A DNA stretch of 64,000 bases from Teredinibacter franksiae (GCF_014218805.1 NZ_JACJUV010000001.1:1490001-1554000), one strand, 5' to 3'; shown: positions 11,399 to 20,167, numbered from the stretch's first letter. Made by a program: numbers and translations. Notes: generated by a model not told the origin, from the sequence alone.

Positions 11399-12424
11399 AT
11401 GCCCCGCCCAAGGAAGCAACAAATCTCCCTAGATGCTACCCCCTACTACCATTGTACCTCTCGCTGCGTACGCAGGGCCTTTCTCTGTGGTCTGGATTCC
11501 TTAATCGGTAAAAATTACGAATACCGCCGTCAATGGGTTGAAGACCGTATTCTATTTTTGGGGGAGGTTTTCTGCATTGACGTGTGTGCCTACGCCGTAA
11601 TGAGTAACCACCATCATGTGGTATTACACATCAATATGGCACAAGCCCATAATTTAAGTGACTTAGAGGTATGCGAACGTTGGCACAAGCTTTACAAGGG
11701 CACCCTATTAACTCAGAAGTTCGTAAAAAGTGAACCGCTCGACGAGGCCCAATGGCTTGCCGTTAAGGAAAAACTGGACCACTGGCGGCTTGAACTAGCC
11801 AATATCAGCCGCTGGATGTGGGCCTTAAACGAACCCATTGCCCGTATGGTAAACGCCGAAGACCAATGTACAGGACGCTTTTGGACAGGTTTTTGCTCCT
11901 GCAAAACCTGCATTTCCAACATCCATGTTGGTCAGCGCCGATTTAAATCACAAGCCTTACTCGATGAAAAAGCACTGGCCGCCTGTATGGCCTACGTGGA
12001 TTTAAACCCCATTCGAGCCAAAATGGCCAAGACACCAGAAAGCTCTGACCACACCTCAATAAAACGCCGTATTGAAAACCAAGAGACTAATAACCCACAA
12101 CCGTTAAAGCTCGCCGAATTTGTGGGAAACCCAAGAGAACCCATGCCCCAGGGTCTACCCTTTCACTTACAAGATTACGTACAGCTTGTAGACATTACCG
12201 GAAGGGCTATTCGTGAAGACAAACGTGGCTTTATCGACAACAACTTACCCCCCATTCTTGAGCGCCTCAATATCTCCAGCCGTAAATGGCTTATACTGAC
12301 CACCCAGTTTGAATCCAAATTCAAAAGTTTGGTTGGCTGTAAGGAGAAGCTAATGCTTGCAGCAAAGGCATTAGGGCTGCAAAGAAGACCGGCTTACGCC
12401 AATTGTGAAGCAATATTCCACTAA
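11399..12424 (+). CDS. REP-associated tyrosine transposase (RAYT), with 48-bp internal insertion
   Basis: A 341-residue HUH/Y1 transposase of the TnpA-REP group, single-strand DNA enzymes that process REP palindromes. The HUH motif is in AVMSNHHHVVLHI. The presumed catalytic tyrosine is in AYVDLNPIRAKM. Compared with the second RAYT at 14675, the core GRFW-x-G/RFKSQALL is interrupted by 16 extra residues (FCSCKTCISNIHVGQR), encoded by 48 bp at 11890-11937. The insert keeps frame but contains palindromic DNA (CCAACA-TCCA-TGTTGG), so it resembles insertion of a REP-like sequence in the transposase gene itself. Whether the enzyme still works is unknown. A TAGGACACCCAC motif lies about 80 bp upstream. 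Confidence 0.88.
   Translation: MPRPRKQQISLDATPYYHCTSRCVRRAFLCGLDSLIGKNYEYRRQWVEDRILFLGEVFCIDVCAYAVMSNHHHVVLHINMAQAHNLSDLEVCERWHKLYKGTLLTQKFVKSEPLDEAQWLAVKEKLDHWRLELANISRWMWALNEPIARMVNAEDQCTGRFWTGFCSCKTCISNIHVGQRRFKSQALLDEKALAACMAYVDLNPIRAKMAKTPESSDHTSIKRRIENQETNNPQPLKLAEFVGNPREPMPQGLPFHLQDYVQLVDITGRAIREDKRGFIDNNLPPILERLNISSRKWLILTTQFESKFKSLVGCKEKLMLAAKALGLQRRPAYANCEAIFH
11890..11937. repeat. In-frame palindromic insertion inside RAYT gene
   Basis: The segment is absent from the paralogous gene at the corresponding place. It contains CCAACATCCATGTTGG (6-bp arms, 4-nt loop) and TGCTCCTGCAAAACCTGCA (imperfect inverted repeat). This structure and its 48-bp, frame-preserving length fit a small REP-like element. 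Confidence 0.65.
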
Positions 12425-12843
12425 CACTTCCATTCAACATTAAATCCCGCCCTACTTTCTCCCCGAGAGGGGAACAATCTCGCTTTAAATTCCAGTAAAC
12501 TCTATTTTTTAATGCCAAAACAGGCCCCCGTATTCAACGGGAAAAAGAACAACGCCTTTATCGAAAAACCTTCCAACAATTTGAGCATATCCCTCTTAAG
12601 ATGGCTGTCTCATTAAGCTCGAAAGCTATGAAGATGGGGGTGGCGACTGATAATGGTTATTCTGGTGGGGAACCGGTCTAATCTAGTAGGGAACTGACAA
12701 ATCTAATGGGGAGCCGCACCTCAAACCTGCAAATGACAAACTATTGGTCATTTGAAGGTTTTTGTGTGCGCTGCCTGTACACGAACAGCTCATGCTCTGG
12801 TCAACTAAAACCGGACACAATAATTTTATATTTAAAATACTTC
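12425..12843. other. Intergenic region with second gcvP-tail repeat and possible IS end
   Basis: No gene. Repeat copy B occupies 12621-12792. Immediately after it, TGGTCAACTAAAACCGGACAC (starting 12799) looks like the terminal repeat of an IS3-type element, a guess from its TGG...GGACAC form. The junctions suggest that at least two mobile sequences have been joined here. Confidence 0.4.
12621..12792. repeat. Second copy of the gcvP 3' end and downstream sequence, copy B
   Basis: About 92 percent identical to 5736-5908. The first codons still read ESYED-GGGD-stop, against [13 protein letters not shown] in gcvP, but no gcvP-like sequence precedes them. The three TGGGGAAC-type motifs are present, with TAGGGAAC as the middle one. 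It is therefore a displaced segment, carrying the end of a gene plus a repeat array. Confidence 0.85.
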
Positions 12844-14604
12844 CTAAAAATTAACGACAATGCCATGCTTATTCAAATAGAATCCAATCGCACTTTCAGA
12901 GGCTATAATCATAAGCGCTGGCAAACCCTCAACTTGCAATTCAGTAGATAAAAAACTCAATTGCCCTATATCGTCACCACTTGTCAAAGCTCCACAATTA
13001 GGCGGATGAGAATGCCACTCTCCGACATAAGTGACAATTCCCGCAGTCCTATTTTTACAATCATCAAGGATGCTTTCTGAATCATACGCTCCTCTAGTAA
13101 AACTAGACGGAGTCGACTCACTATTTTCAGGTGCAGGACAAGCGTTGACCAGTGTTATAGTTTTATCCTTCTGATCAACAATTCCAAAGATAATTCCCCC
13201 TGTTTCATTAGGTAGAGAATCGCTTCGAAAGGCAGTAATCTTTTTTAAAAATCCATCATCCCAAATAACTTCCCAGTTATTAAGAAATATTGAACGACAA
13301 GGGAACACAGGAATGTCGTAAAAAGATATTGCTCCTGAGTTATCGTGGTAATCCCAAACACAAATTTTTGCTTCGTTACACGACGATTTTTTCCTTATTT
13401 GACGAGCTAACGTAGCTGCATGAATATGTACAAGTTCATTCGATAACGACAGCGTTACTTCGCGACAGTCAGCCCCAACCCAATGGCGTCCAACATGGCC
13501 TGATAAATGCTCTTCTCCCCAATCTTCATTTAGAATGGCGCGATAGTATTGTGCTTCCAAACTATTACAGCGTATCTCTCTATGCTTATCTTCAAGCAGC
13601 ATTACAGATGCTGAACCCGAAGGCGTAATAAATGCACTGACTGTTCGTGGGAAACTATCGCTACGCGAAACAACTCTAGGAACATGCAATGTTGTTGTAA
13701 CATCAACGAGAAAATGAGACTTTTCGATTTTATCATTTAGCACTTTGTCTTCAGACAAAATGCTAGTTACGAATGCTTTAGATTGTGAGTTAACTTTTTC
13801 TGAATGAATACTATTGACCAACGAATTGACCACAACTGCTTTTGGAAAACCGACCGCAGAGTTCGAAGAGATATGCCTCACGAGATTGTGAGCCTGAATT
13901 GTGTCATCATCAACATATGCCCATTCCCCCCAACATTCCCTTCCCCATATTTCAGCCAACATTCCTCCAAGCGCACCTGCTCCAGCAATAATACCTGCTG
14001 GGCCGCCGTCATCTGGAGTAATATCAGAATACTGCCTAATCTCCTCTTCATTTGGGTAACATTTGACATTCACAGGAAATATTGAAACCGACTTCCACTG
14101 ATCACTTTCACTTCCCCCCATAACATCCCTATACCATTTATTCTCCTCTTTAGCCTTAAACAATACAGAAAGGCTTTGACCCAATATGCCAATACCAGCG
14201 TCAACCATAAACCCCTGAACTTCTAGCTTCTGAACAATGCCTAGCCGAGATCTTGGAATACCAAGTAGAACCAGAACGAACTCCTTGCTACCTTGCTCTT
14301 TTACTTGAAGCCCCTTGTCAGTAACATGCTTTAAAACAGTTTCTTTCAAAGGTTGAACGACACTGCTCCCCCTTCGGCTCAAAAGGTCTTCTAGCCCTCC
14401 CAAAGTAAACGGATATTCCTCAATTGGCCCATTCTCTATTGCATCCAAAACAACTGAAACCGAAAGGCAGTAGGGTGCTTCTTTTTTCAAAGAATCAGTA
14501 TATGAGCCAATTAGAGTTTGCGTTTTTACGCCCTCGAAATTGACACCTTGAAAAACCAACTCTTTCTCTAGGCTATCTTCTGATAGGATCAATAGGACAC
14601 CCAC
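12844..14604 (-). CDS. ThiF/E1-like and JAB (JAMM) fusion protein, probably 5'-truncated
   Basis: A 586-residue protein from a prokaryotic ubiquitin-type conjugation system. Residues ~200-400 form an E1-like adenylation domain: nucleotide loop AGAGALGG (208-214), VDDD-x5-HNLVRH (231-244) and a candidate catalytic Cys380 (GADCREV). Residues ~455-586 form a JAB/JAMM peptidase with Glu467 (NETGG) and His531-x-His533-x7-Thr541-x2-Asp544. Residues 1-190 resemble the linker that follows an E2 domain in E2-E1 proteins, but no E2 is visible. The first codons (GTG GGT GTC CTA TTG ATC) are read out of the RAYT-associated motif at 14589-14613, so the true N-terminus was probably lost when that element moved in. 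No ubiquitin-like, CD-NTase or effector gene is adjacent. Lower G+C than the core genes supports transfer. It may be a non-functional remnant, although the remaining frame is intact. Confidence 0.82.
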   Translation of the reverse strand: MGVLLILSEDSLEKELVFQGVNFEGVKTQTLIGSYTDSLKKEAPYCLSVSVVLDAIENGPIEEYPFTLGGLEDLLSRRGSSVVQPLKETVLKHVTDKGLQVKEQGSKEFVLVLLGIPRSRLGIVQKLEVQGFMVDAGIGILGQSLSVLFKAKEENKWYRDVMGGSESDQWKSVSIFPVNVKCYPNEEEIRQYSDITPDDGGPAGIIAGAGALGGMLAEIWGRECWGEWAYVDDDTIQAHNLVRHISSNSAVGFPKAVVVNSLVNSIHSEKVNSQSKAFVTSILSEDKVLNDKIEKSHFLVDVTTTLHVPRVVSRSDSFPRTVSAFITPSGSASVMLLEDKHREIRCNSLEAQYYRAILNEDWGEEHLSGHVGRHWVGADCREVTLSLSNELVHIHAATLARQIRKKSSCNEAKICVWDYHDNSGAISFYDIPVFPCRSIFLNNWEVIWDDGFLKKITAFRSDSLPNETGGIIFGIVDQKDKTITLVNACPAPENSESTPSSFTRGAYDSESILDDCKNRTAGIVTYVGEWHSHPPNCGALTSGDDIGQLSFLSTELQVEGLPALMIIASESAIGFYLNKHGIVVNF

Positions 14605-14613
14605 TCTCCATTG
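14589..14613. repeat. RAYT-associated motif at the E1-JAB/RAYT junction
   Basis: TCAATAGGACACCCACTC plus CCATTG matches 8935-8959. It lies upstream of the RAYT at 14675 and, on the other strand, supplies the first codons of the E1-JAB reading frame. Confidence 0.65.
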
Positions 14614-14674
14614 ACATCATACCGAACATCCCCTACGATTAATGACTGTATTTATACACAGTTACGGTAACCCT

Positions 14675-15643
14675 ATGACGACAGCACGGAAGCATCAAGT
14701 CTCCATCAGTGACACACCCTATTATCACGTTATGTCCCGCTGTGTTCGTCGCTCCTACCTGTGTGGTACAGATATTCATACCGGGCAATGCTACGAACAC
14801 CGGCGCGAATGGATTGCAGAGCGTATTCGCTTACTCTCCACCATTTTTGCTATCGATATCTGCAGTTACGCCGTAATGAGTAACCATTACCATATCGTAA
14901 TCAAAATTGATGCCCAAGCACCGCAAAGCTGGAGCTTTGACGAAGTCATTCAGCGCTGGCTATGCTTGTACAAAGGCCCTTTTTTGGTACAAAAATATCA
15001 AAAAGGCGAAACCCTCGATACCGCAGAACAACGCGTACTCGAAGATACTGTAGAAGATTGGCGTACACGCCTTGGCAGCTTAAGCGCGTTTATGCAGCAA
15101 CTAAATCAAGTCATCGCACGCCAAGCGAACCAAGAAGAACGCTGCACTGGCCGATTCTGGGAGGGGCGATTTAAATCTCAAGCCTTATTGACCGAGGAGG
15201 CTCTGTTAACCGCTATGGCCTACGTGGATTTAAACCCCATACGCGCAAAAATGGCCGAGTCACCCGAAACTTCTGAACACACCAGCGTTCAAGAGCGAAT
15301 AAACCCTCGCTTTGAACTGAAACAAGCTTTAACCCACAATCCGGATATCAACCCTCATCACTTCAGCCGCTTTCCCGTTAAAAAATTAGCTGTTTTTGAG
15401 GGGAATATTCGGTCTGATATACAACACGGCGTATTATTCGATATCAAAGATTACCTCACGTTAGTGGATACGACTGGCCGTATTCAGCGTAAAGATAAGC
15501 GCGGTTACATCGCCAATGAATCTCTACCCATTCTGCAACGGCTAGGCATTGACGCTGACGACTGGGTGGATAACACACAGAAATTTGAAGCGATCTTCTA
15601 TAAAAAATTCCATTATAGGCGGCGAGATAAAAACGTCGCTTAG
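14675..15643 (+). CDS. REP-associated tyrosine transposase (RAYT)
   Basis: A 322-residue Y1/HUH transposase of the TnpA-REP group, intact. The start region (QVSISDTPYYHVMSRCVRRS), HUH motif (AVMSNHYHIVIKI) and tyrosine motif (AYVDLNPIRAKM) are all present. I chose ATG 14675 rather than 14642 because it aligns with the start of the paralogue at 11399. The two RAYTs are clearly homologous but well diverged, so they are not a recent duplication. RAYTs are usually single-copy domesticated genes that mobilise REP sequences in trans. It is divergent from the E1-JAB gene, with the shared motif between them. Confidence 0.92.
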   Translation: MTTARKHQVSISDTPYYHVMSRCVRRSYLCGTDIHTGQCYEHRREWIAERIRLLSTIFAIDICSYAVMSNHYHIVIKIDAQAPQSWSFDEVIQRWLCLYKGPFLVQKYQKGETLDTAEQRVLEDTVEDWRTRLGSLSAFMQQLNQVIARQANQEERCTGRFWEGRFKSQALLTEEALLTAMAYVDLNPIRAKMAESPETSEHTSVQERINPRFELKQALTHNPDINPHHFSRFPVKKLAVFEGNIRSDIQHGVLFDIKDYLTLVDTTGRIQRKDKRGYIANESLPILQRLGIDADDWVDNTQKFEAIFYKKFHYRRRDKNVA

Positions 15644-15863
15644 TCCTTTAATAAACTCACTGCAATTAAAACGGGTTCACGCTAGCCAGGCTCTGCCGAT
15701 GGTTTAATCAGCGTGATTCGTGCTCGTACGCGCCACTCTTCCAGTATTTACAGTTATTACCTTAGGATTTTGATCTTACGTGTTTCGCCCAATGGGTTTT
15801 TCGCAACTTTTCTATGAGTGCGTGTCCCCTCTAAATCACTAAATCACGGTCAGCAAAAACATT

Positions 15864-17843
15864 CTACAAATGCTTATCCAAAAACGTCTCTACCTCCTGA
15901 AAATATTTTTTCCGGTAAGAATACTTACTGATAGAATGATCTCCATCTTTAAAGCGTATGCTGTATACGTTCTTGTTACTTTTTTTCAATTTTTTATAGA
16001 GTCTATTTGATTGCGCTACTGGCACCTCCACATCCTTAATTCCGTGTATAATGAGAACCGGCTGGGTAATTTTTTCAGTGAGGTTCACAGGGGAGGAATC
16101 ATGTAGTTCTTTCCGATTTGACCAACGACCACCGAAGAACATATTCACGAACTTACTACTGTAGCCATATACAAACATATTATGAGTTGACCAATCGACA
16201 AGATCAGTAATACCCGCCACACTAATACCGCACTTATATAATTCCGGTTTATTTGCCATAGCCATCAGCGCAGAGTAGCCCCCAAAACCTTTACCCATAA
16301 TACACACCCTGCTTGCGTCAACATTCTGAGTTTGAATTAACCAACGGGTTGCATCTTCGATATCATGCTGTATCGACACATTGTAGTTATGCTTGGCTTT
16401 TAATAAAAAGTCTATTCCGTAACCAGATGAACCTCGATAGTTTACTTGTAACACCGTGAATCCGCGGTCCGCCAAAAATGCTGGCATCAAATCGAAAGTT
16501 TCCCTGTCTTTTCCAAATGGGCTAGCATGAGGAATAACTACAACCGATGAAGACGAAGTGCTGTCTGCATTAGTCGGACTAGTTACAAAAACCTCCAGAT
16601 CAAGGTCGTCACGAGCTTTAATTTGATGGCGCTTTCGCTCCGACGTTTTCGCCTCCATAAGCTCAGGGTACGAGCTTCCTATATAGCTTAGGGCTTTAGT
16701 TTTTCGGTCCCCCAAAAAAAACGCGCCCGGGGACTCGGGTGTTGAGTGAAAAACAACATATTTGGTCTCATCTCGGCTGACGCTTACAATAGCATTCGAT
16801 CCTGGCAATGCTGTGTCTATCATTTTTTTAAGGGACGCATATGACTTATCCCAGTAGGTAGCACTAAAACCATCATAGCTATGATAAATACCCACAGGCC
16901 TTCCATCTTTTGGAGAAGTAATTAAGCTACCATCCAAATCATAACGATCATGCGCAGCGAGCAAGGCGAATTGATGCTCATCCTTAGACATATCAATAGT
17001 GTACACTGCAGTGCGATTCTCGTGGAGACCGCTGACATACATAATCGGCTTCCCCGGGTCAAACCCAAGAGGGTAGATAAATTTCGGATGAGAGTCGACT
17101 GTTTCATACCCCACCATAGAGTAGCTCCACACCAGTGATTGCGCTGGATTATTGTAGTCACGATAGTAGATGCGCCGTAAATCCCTGTCATAGTTGACAG
17201 CTGCAAAATATCGTCCGGTAACATCACTGACTAAATCGGTTCTGAATCCTGGGTAGGAAATGACTTTCTCGTAAGATACGCCAAATTTCTTTTTGGTCTT
17301 CCCTAAACGTTTGCTGTCAATGTTATATTTATAAACCGACGGATCTCCTACTCTGGAAAATAAAATATGATCAGGGTCTGTGTCCAGCCAATTAACTATT
17401 TGGCGTACCGGGTAGAGTGCGTGCTCAGGCGGGATCATTCGTTCAACCATTTCTCCAGCATAATGCCCGATATAAAGTTGTTTAGAATACGTGTTATATT
17501 TTTTGTTTCGGGAAGCAACACGAGTACCTTGGATAAAATGCTCATCGTCAATCCACTTGCTCCAGGTTAAATACCAACTATCATCCGTATCTTTTAGAAT
17601 GACATTGAATTTTTTTTTGTCAATCTCATAACTGACTAGGCTGGAGATATCATTCTCCCCTCGATTTGCCAACAGTTTTGTTCCCTCTGGTGAAATTCTG
17701 ACGTTTGACCACGCAGGCTCTCGGACAAAATTTTCAATAGGCGTTTTTCCATCAACGGACGAATAACAATCCAAGGGGATAAAAAAGCTAAGCAGGATGA
17801 TATCAACTAGCATCTTCATATAAATTTCATACTTTTTAGTCAT
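15864..17843 (-). CDS. S9 prolyl-oligopeptidase-family protein lacking the catalytic serine
   Basis: A 659-residue secreted or envelope S9-type protein. The N-terminal hydrophobic stretch (MLVDIILLSFFIPLDC) is a likely signal peptide, followed by a beta-propeller of about 390 residues and a C-terminal alpha/beta-hydrolase domain (RGSSGYGIDF). The nucleophile elbow normally reads G-x-S-x-G-G; here it is GKGFGGY, with Gly at about residue 519 from the chosen start. The codon is GGT, one base from AGT (Ser). The Asp (IHGIKDVEVP) and His (DGDHSISK) of the triad are kept. Peptidase activity is therefore not expected. ATG 17843 was chosen because it places the signal peptide near the start; no strong ribosome binding site is visible. 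It may be a pseudoenzyme or a recently inactivated gene. Confidence 0.85.
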   Translation of the reverse strand: MTKKYEIYMKMLVDIILLSFFIPLDCYSSVDGKTPIENFVREPAWSNVRISPEGTKLLANRGENDISSLVSYEIDKKKFNVILKDTDDSWYLTWSKWIDDEHFIQGTRVASRNKKYNTYSKQLYIGHYAGEMVERMIPPEHALYPVRQIVNWLDTDPDHILFSRVGDPSVYKYNIDSKRLGKTKKKFGVSYEKVISYPGFRTDLVSDVTGRYFAAVNYDRDLRRIYYRDYNNPAQSLVWSYSMVGYETVDSHPKFIYPLGFDPGKPIMYVSGLHENRTAVYTIDMSKDEHQFALLAAHDRYDLDGSLITSPKDGRPVGIYHSYDGFSATYWDKSYASLKKMIDTALPGSNAIVSVSRDETKYVVFHSTPESPGAFFLGDRKTKALSYIGSSYPELMEAKTSERKRHQIKARDDLDLEVFVTSPTNADSTSSSSVVVIPHASPFGKDRETFDLMPAFLADRGFTVLQVNYRGSSGYGIDFLLKAKHNYNVSIQHDIEDATRWLIQTQNVDASRVCIMGKGFGGYSALMAMANKPELYKCGISVAGITDLVDWSTHNMFVYGYSSKFVNMFFGGRWSNRKELHDSSPVNLTEKITQPVLIIHGIKDVEVPVAQSNRLYKKLKKSNKNVYSIRFKDGDHSISKYSYRKKYFQEVETFLDKHL

Positions 17844-18222
17844 GTGGATTAAAGTTCTATAGTTGAATTGAAAATAAAATTTGACAACACCTAAAATAAA
17901 ATTGAAAATTTCGCAGTAGATTTCAACCACAATTTTTCACAAGAAAACGCTAATAGCCTTGGCCAATATGGATTCCAAGGAAGGGGTTCTGTAGATAGAT
18001 TAAAAGCACTAAAACCTCCTCATATCTTATCAGCCAATAAATTTTTGGGTAACCTTTTTTTGAGGGGACAGGCCATACATTTGACGTTCAACCCCAACCT
18101 TATAATCAACCGATTACTGGTTTCCCGACGCCGTAACTGCCTGCCCTGATCTAATGACACAGAACACATTGATAACACTAATATAGTGGACAGCCACGTT
18201 AAAGAAGCCACTAGGCACCCTT
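17844..18222. other. Intergenic region, no gene seen
   Basis: A/T-rich sequence upstream of the S9 gene, then sequence beyond the broken end of the RhuM remnant. A short minus-strand frame reading IKGCLVASLTWLS may be the frameshifted continuation of RhuM (family pattern QLLKGYLV), after which similarity is lost. Confidence 0.4.
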
Positions 18223-18576
18223 TTATAGCTGTGTGGGCCACTGGCGGAATAGAGTACCCCGATTTGACCGCACTCGGTAACCCACCGCCAAAACGCTATC
18301 TAAATTGTATTGGTTCAGCAGCCGTTCCCGGTCCCACGCACCTTCTAGGGCAACTGTCCGACTCTTTACACGGAATAGCCGGATAGCGGCTCCTGGCTCC
18401 AGCTCACCGTCACTATAGATATTATTAATGTGCTCTCTAATGGTCTTAGGCGGCTTTTCGTACAACCCAGCCAAATGTTGTTGCGTAAGCCATAGGCTTT
18501 CATCAACCATTTTAATTGCAGCTGCATGTGACCATCGGGGCTGGTAAAAAAAGGCTATGGGCAATGTGCTCTTCAT
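18223..18576 (-). pseudogene. RhuM-family protein remnant
   Basis: 117 codons resembling the N-terminal part of RhuM-family (virulence/Fic-associated) proteins: ESLWLTQQHLAGLYEKPPKT, then IREHINNIYSDGEL, then YNLDSVLAVGYRVRSNRGTLFRQW. Full-length members continue with a KVLKEY-type helix and a C-terminal domain of at least 150 residues. Here a stop follows TQL, and a frameshift would recover only KGYLV-like residues. The gene is truncated and probably inactive. RhuM genes commonly travel in defence or mobile islands, in keeping with the RAYTs and E1-JAB remnant nearby. Confidence 0.7.
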
Positions 18577-18618
18577 GCGACCAGCTCGCCGTTAGTAGGG
18601 GTTAACCATGGCTCTTTG

Positions 18619-19311
18619 TTAGTCATCGCTGGGCCTTGGGTTGGCTTGTTTAAATGCGGCGAAATCGACAATATTTGAGCCGGTGACCTTTGTGGCGTTT
18701 TTGCTTGGCGCAGGGTTTAGCGGCTTGGCTGTTGTTGCTATTTGAGGGGCTGTGGCGAGCTTATCTAGCAGTGTAAACATTTCTTCGTGGGGCATAATCC
18801 ACGTGTTTTGGGCTTTCACTTTACAGGGGCGCTCGGCCATGCTGGCCGACACCGATGGTGGGTACAGGTTGGGTACAAGTAACTCTTCGCTATGGAGCAC
18901 ATGCTCAATATCAGCCTTCAACTGGTTAAGGGTACCCAGTACCGAGCGGTCGGTTGTAGTGTCGCAGTAAAGGTGGGTATTTATGGCGGCGGCTGCGGTG
19001 TCTAGCTGCGTTTGGTTGGCGTTTAGTTTAAGCAAGGCGTTCATAAATACATCTTCAAAGCGCCATTGTAGGCTGGCGAAATCGGGCTTGGTTAAACAGG
19101 GAATAAACACCGGAAAGCGTGTGGCATTGTGTACCAGCAATACGCAGTTGCGGCGCTGCAGGGTAATTAGGTTAGCGTGCCAGTCGCCTAACGGCGAGGC
19201 TTGGTCGTTGCCCGCCACCGGCGCATTACTTTCGCTGGATGATGGCAGTAATCCGTTTTCCGCTAGCGGTAATTTGGCCCAGAGTTTTTTAGTGCAATGA
19301 ATGGTAATCAT
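18619..19311 (-). CDS. DUF6933-like protein
   Basis: A 230-residue cytoplasmic protein starting MITIHCTKKLWAKLPL, with LGDWHANLITLQRRNCVLLVHNATRFPVF. This matches my recollection of DUF6933, whose members start with HCTKKL and contain an LGDWY-type motif. The family has no known function and is often found near mobile elements. The C-terminal ~60 residues are low-complexity (Ala, Pro, Thr, Lys). ATG 19311 is favoured over TTG 19374 because it begins at the conserved domain, although no strong ribosome binding site precedes it. It follows intergenic repeats and precedes the RhuM remnant on the same strand. Confidence 0.65.
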   Translation of the reverse strand: MITIHCTKKLWAKLPLAENGLLPSSSESNAPVAGNDQASPLGDWHANLITLQRRNCVLLVHNATRFPVFIPCLTKPDFASLQWRFEDVFMNALLKLNANQTQLDTAAAAINTHLYCDTTTDRSVLGTLNQLKADIEHVLHSEELLVPNLYPPSVSASMAERPCKVKAQNTWIMPHEEMFTLLDKLATAPQIATTAKPLNPAPSKNATKVTGSNIVDFAAFKQANPRPSDD

Positions 19312-19849
19312 AAGTGGTTTGTTCGTTGTACTGTTAAAAGCTGTTATTTTGTATAGCAGGGTTTTGTATAGCAAGGTTTAGTGCAATAGGGCCCTAGTAA
19401 GGGCTTTAGCCAGAGCCTTTTTGCATACGGTTTTACTTGCTTCTTTATGTACTGCGTTACTTCCCATTAACGCTCGTTATCCGCTTTATGTTGCGGCCCC
19501 ATTCGGGTTTGAGCGATGAACATGTGTTTTTTTCACTGCTCTTTTTATGGAATAGATTAAGCCTAAACCTCTGCCGTTAAGCTGTTTAACATTACCTTGC
19601 TCTGTTCAACTCGCGTTGCTTGCCCTACTCCCAGAGCTTTTGAGAAGGTACGAGCACGGTTAACGCTGTTAAGCCTGTGATTTTGGTGTTTTTATTCTAA
19701 TTCTTTTCGGCCGCCCCAACGCGCGTGCAATAGCGCGAAGCCCCCGCCAATGACGCATAAGCGCGCTGTTCAGCGCCGTATTATGCCAACAGCCGGGCTT
19801 GCCAAATAGCCTTTTCGCCGTGTTTTTGGCTAATGTGTCTATCTAGCCA

Positions 19850-20045
19850 CCCTCTATGTGAATGTCCAGCCACCCTCGTGGGAAGATAACTAGGCGTACC
19901 AGCGTTGCGGTCGGAAGTTTTGGTTACGGCTCCAGAAAACGGGCGGAACCTAGGAGAATGGCCGAGGTAGCCACAAAGACTTATGGAGAAAGAACTACCT
20001 ATGAAGCCTAAGCCTGCAACTAGATTGAATACTAGGCTCACCTAA
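19850..20045. repeat. Possible structured mobile repeat
   Basis: The motif AGCCACCCTC occurs twice at one end (about 19853 and 19868) and once near 9662, beside the large palindrome. The block also contains GGTTACGGCTCC and GGGCGGAACC, which can pair partly. Such a compact, structured, apparently noncoding block with a repeated end motif fits a small mobile element or structured RNA; the assignment is weak. Confidence 0.35.
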
Positions 20046-20122
20046 ATCATTGATTTTATTAGGGTACGGGTTAGCCGCTAGCGTTGTCGCTTTCACTAAT
20101 AACCCCGTATCGGCAGACATAA

Positions 20123-20148
20123 AAAAAGCCGCTTAATGCGGCTTTTTT
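20123..20148. terminator. Bidirectional rho-independent terminator
   Basis: AAAAAGCCGC at 20123-20132 pairs with GCGGCTTTTT from 20138, 5-nt loop, with A and T runs on both sides. It lies just downstream of exbD (minus strand) and can stop transcription from both directions. Confidence 0.85.
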
Positions 20149-20167
20149 CGTATAACGAACCCTACAT

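Larger units (their letters stand above)
19312..20167. other. Repeat-rich intergenic region, no gene
   Basis: It holds an inverted repeat at 19755-19786 (GCATAAGCGCGCT with AGCGCCGTATTATGC), a structured block at about 19850-20045 and a terminator at 20123-20148. An 86-codon minus-strand frame through the block resembles short repeat-derived peptides and is not accepted as a gene. Confidence 0.5.

Noticed and set aside
12844..14604. Complete CBASS or BIL defence operon
   Set aside because: Only an E1-JAB protein is present; there is no cyclase, effector, ubiquitin-like or E2 gene beside it.
19781..20041. 86-codon minus-strand frame
   Set aside because: Reads through the structured repeat block; resembles repeat-derived hypothetical peptides rather than a protein family.
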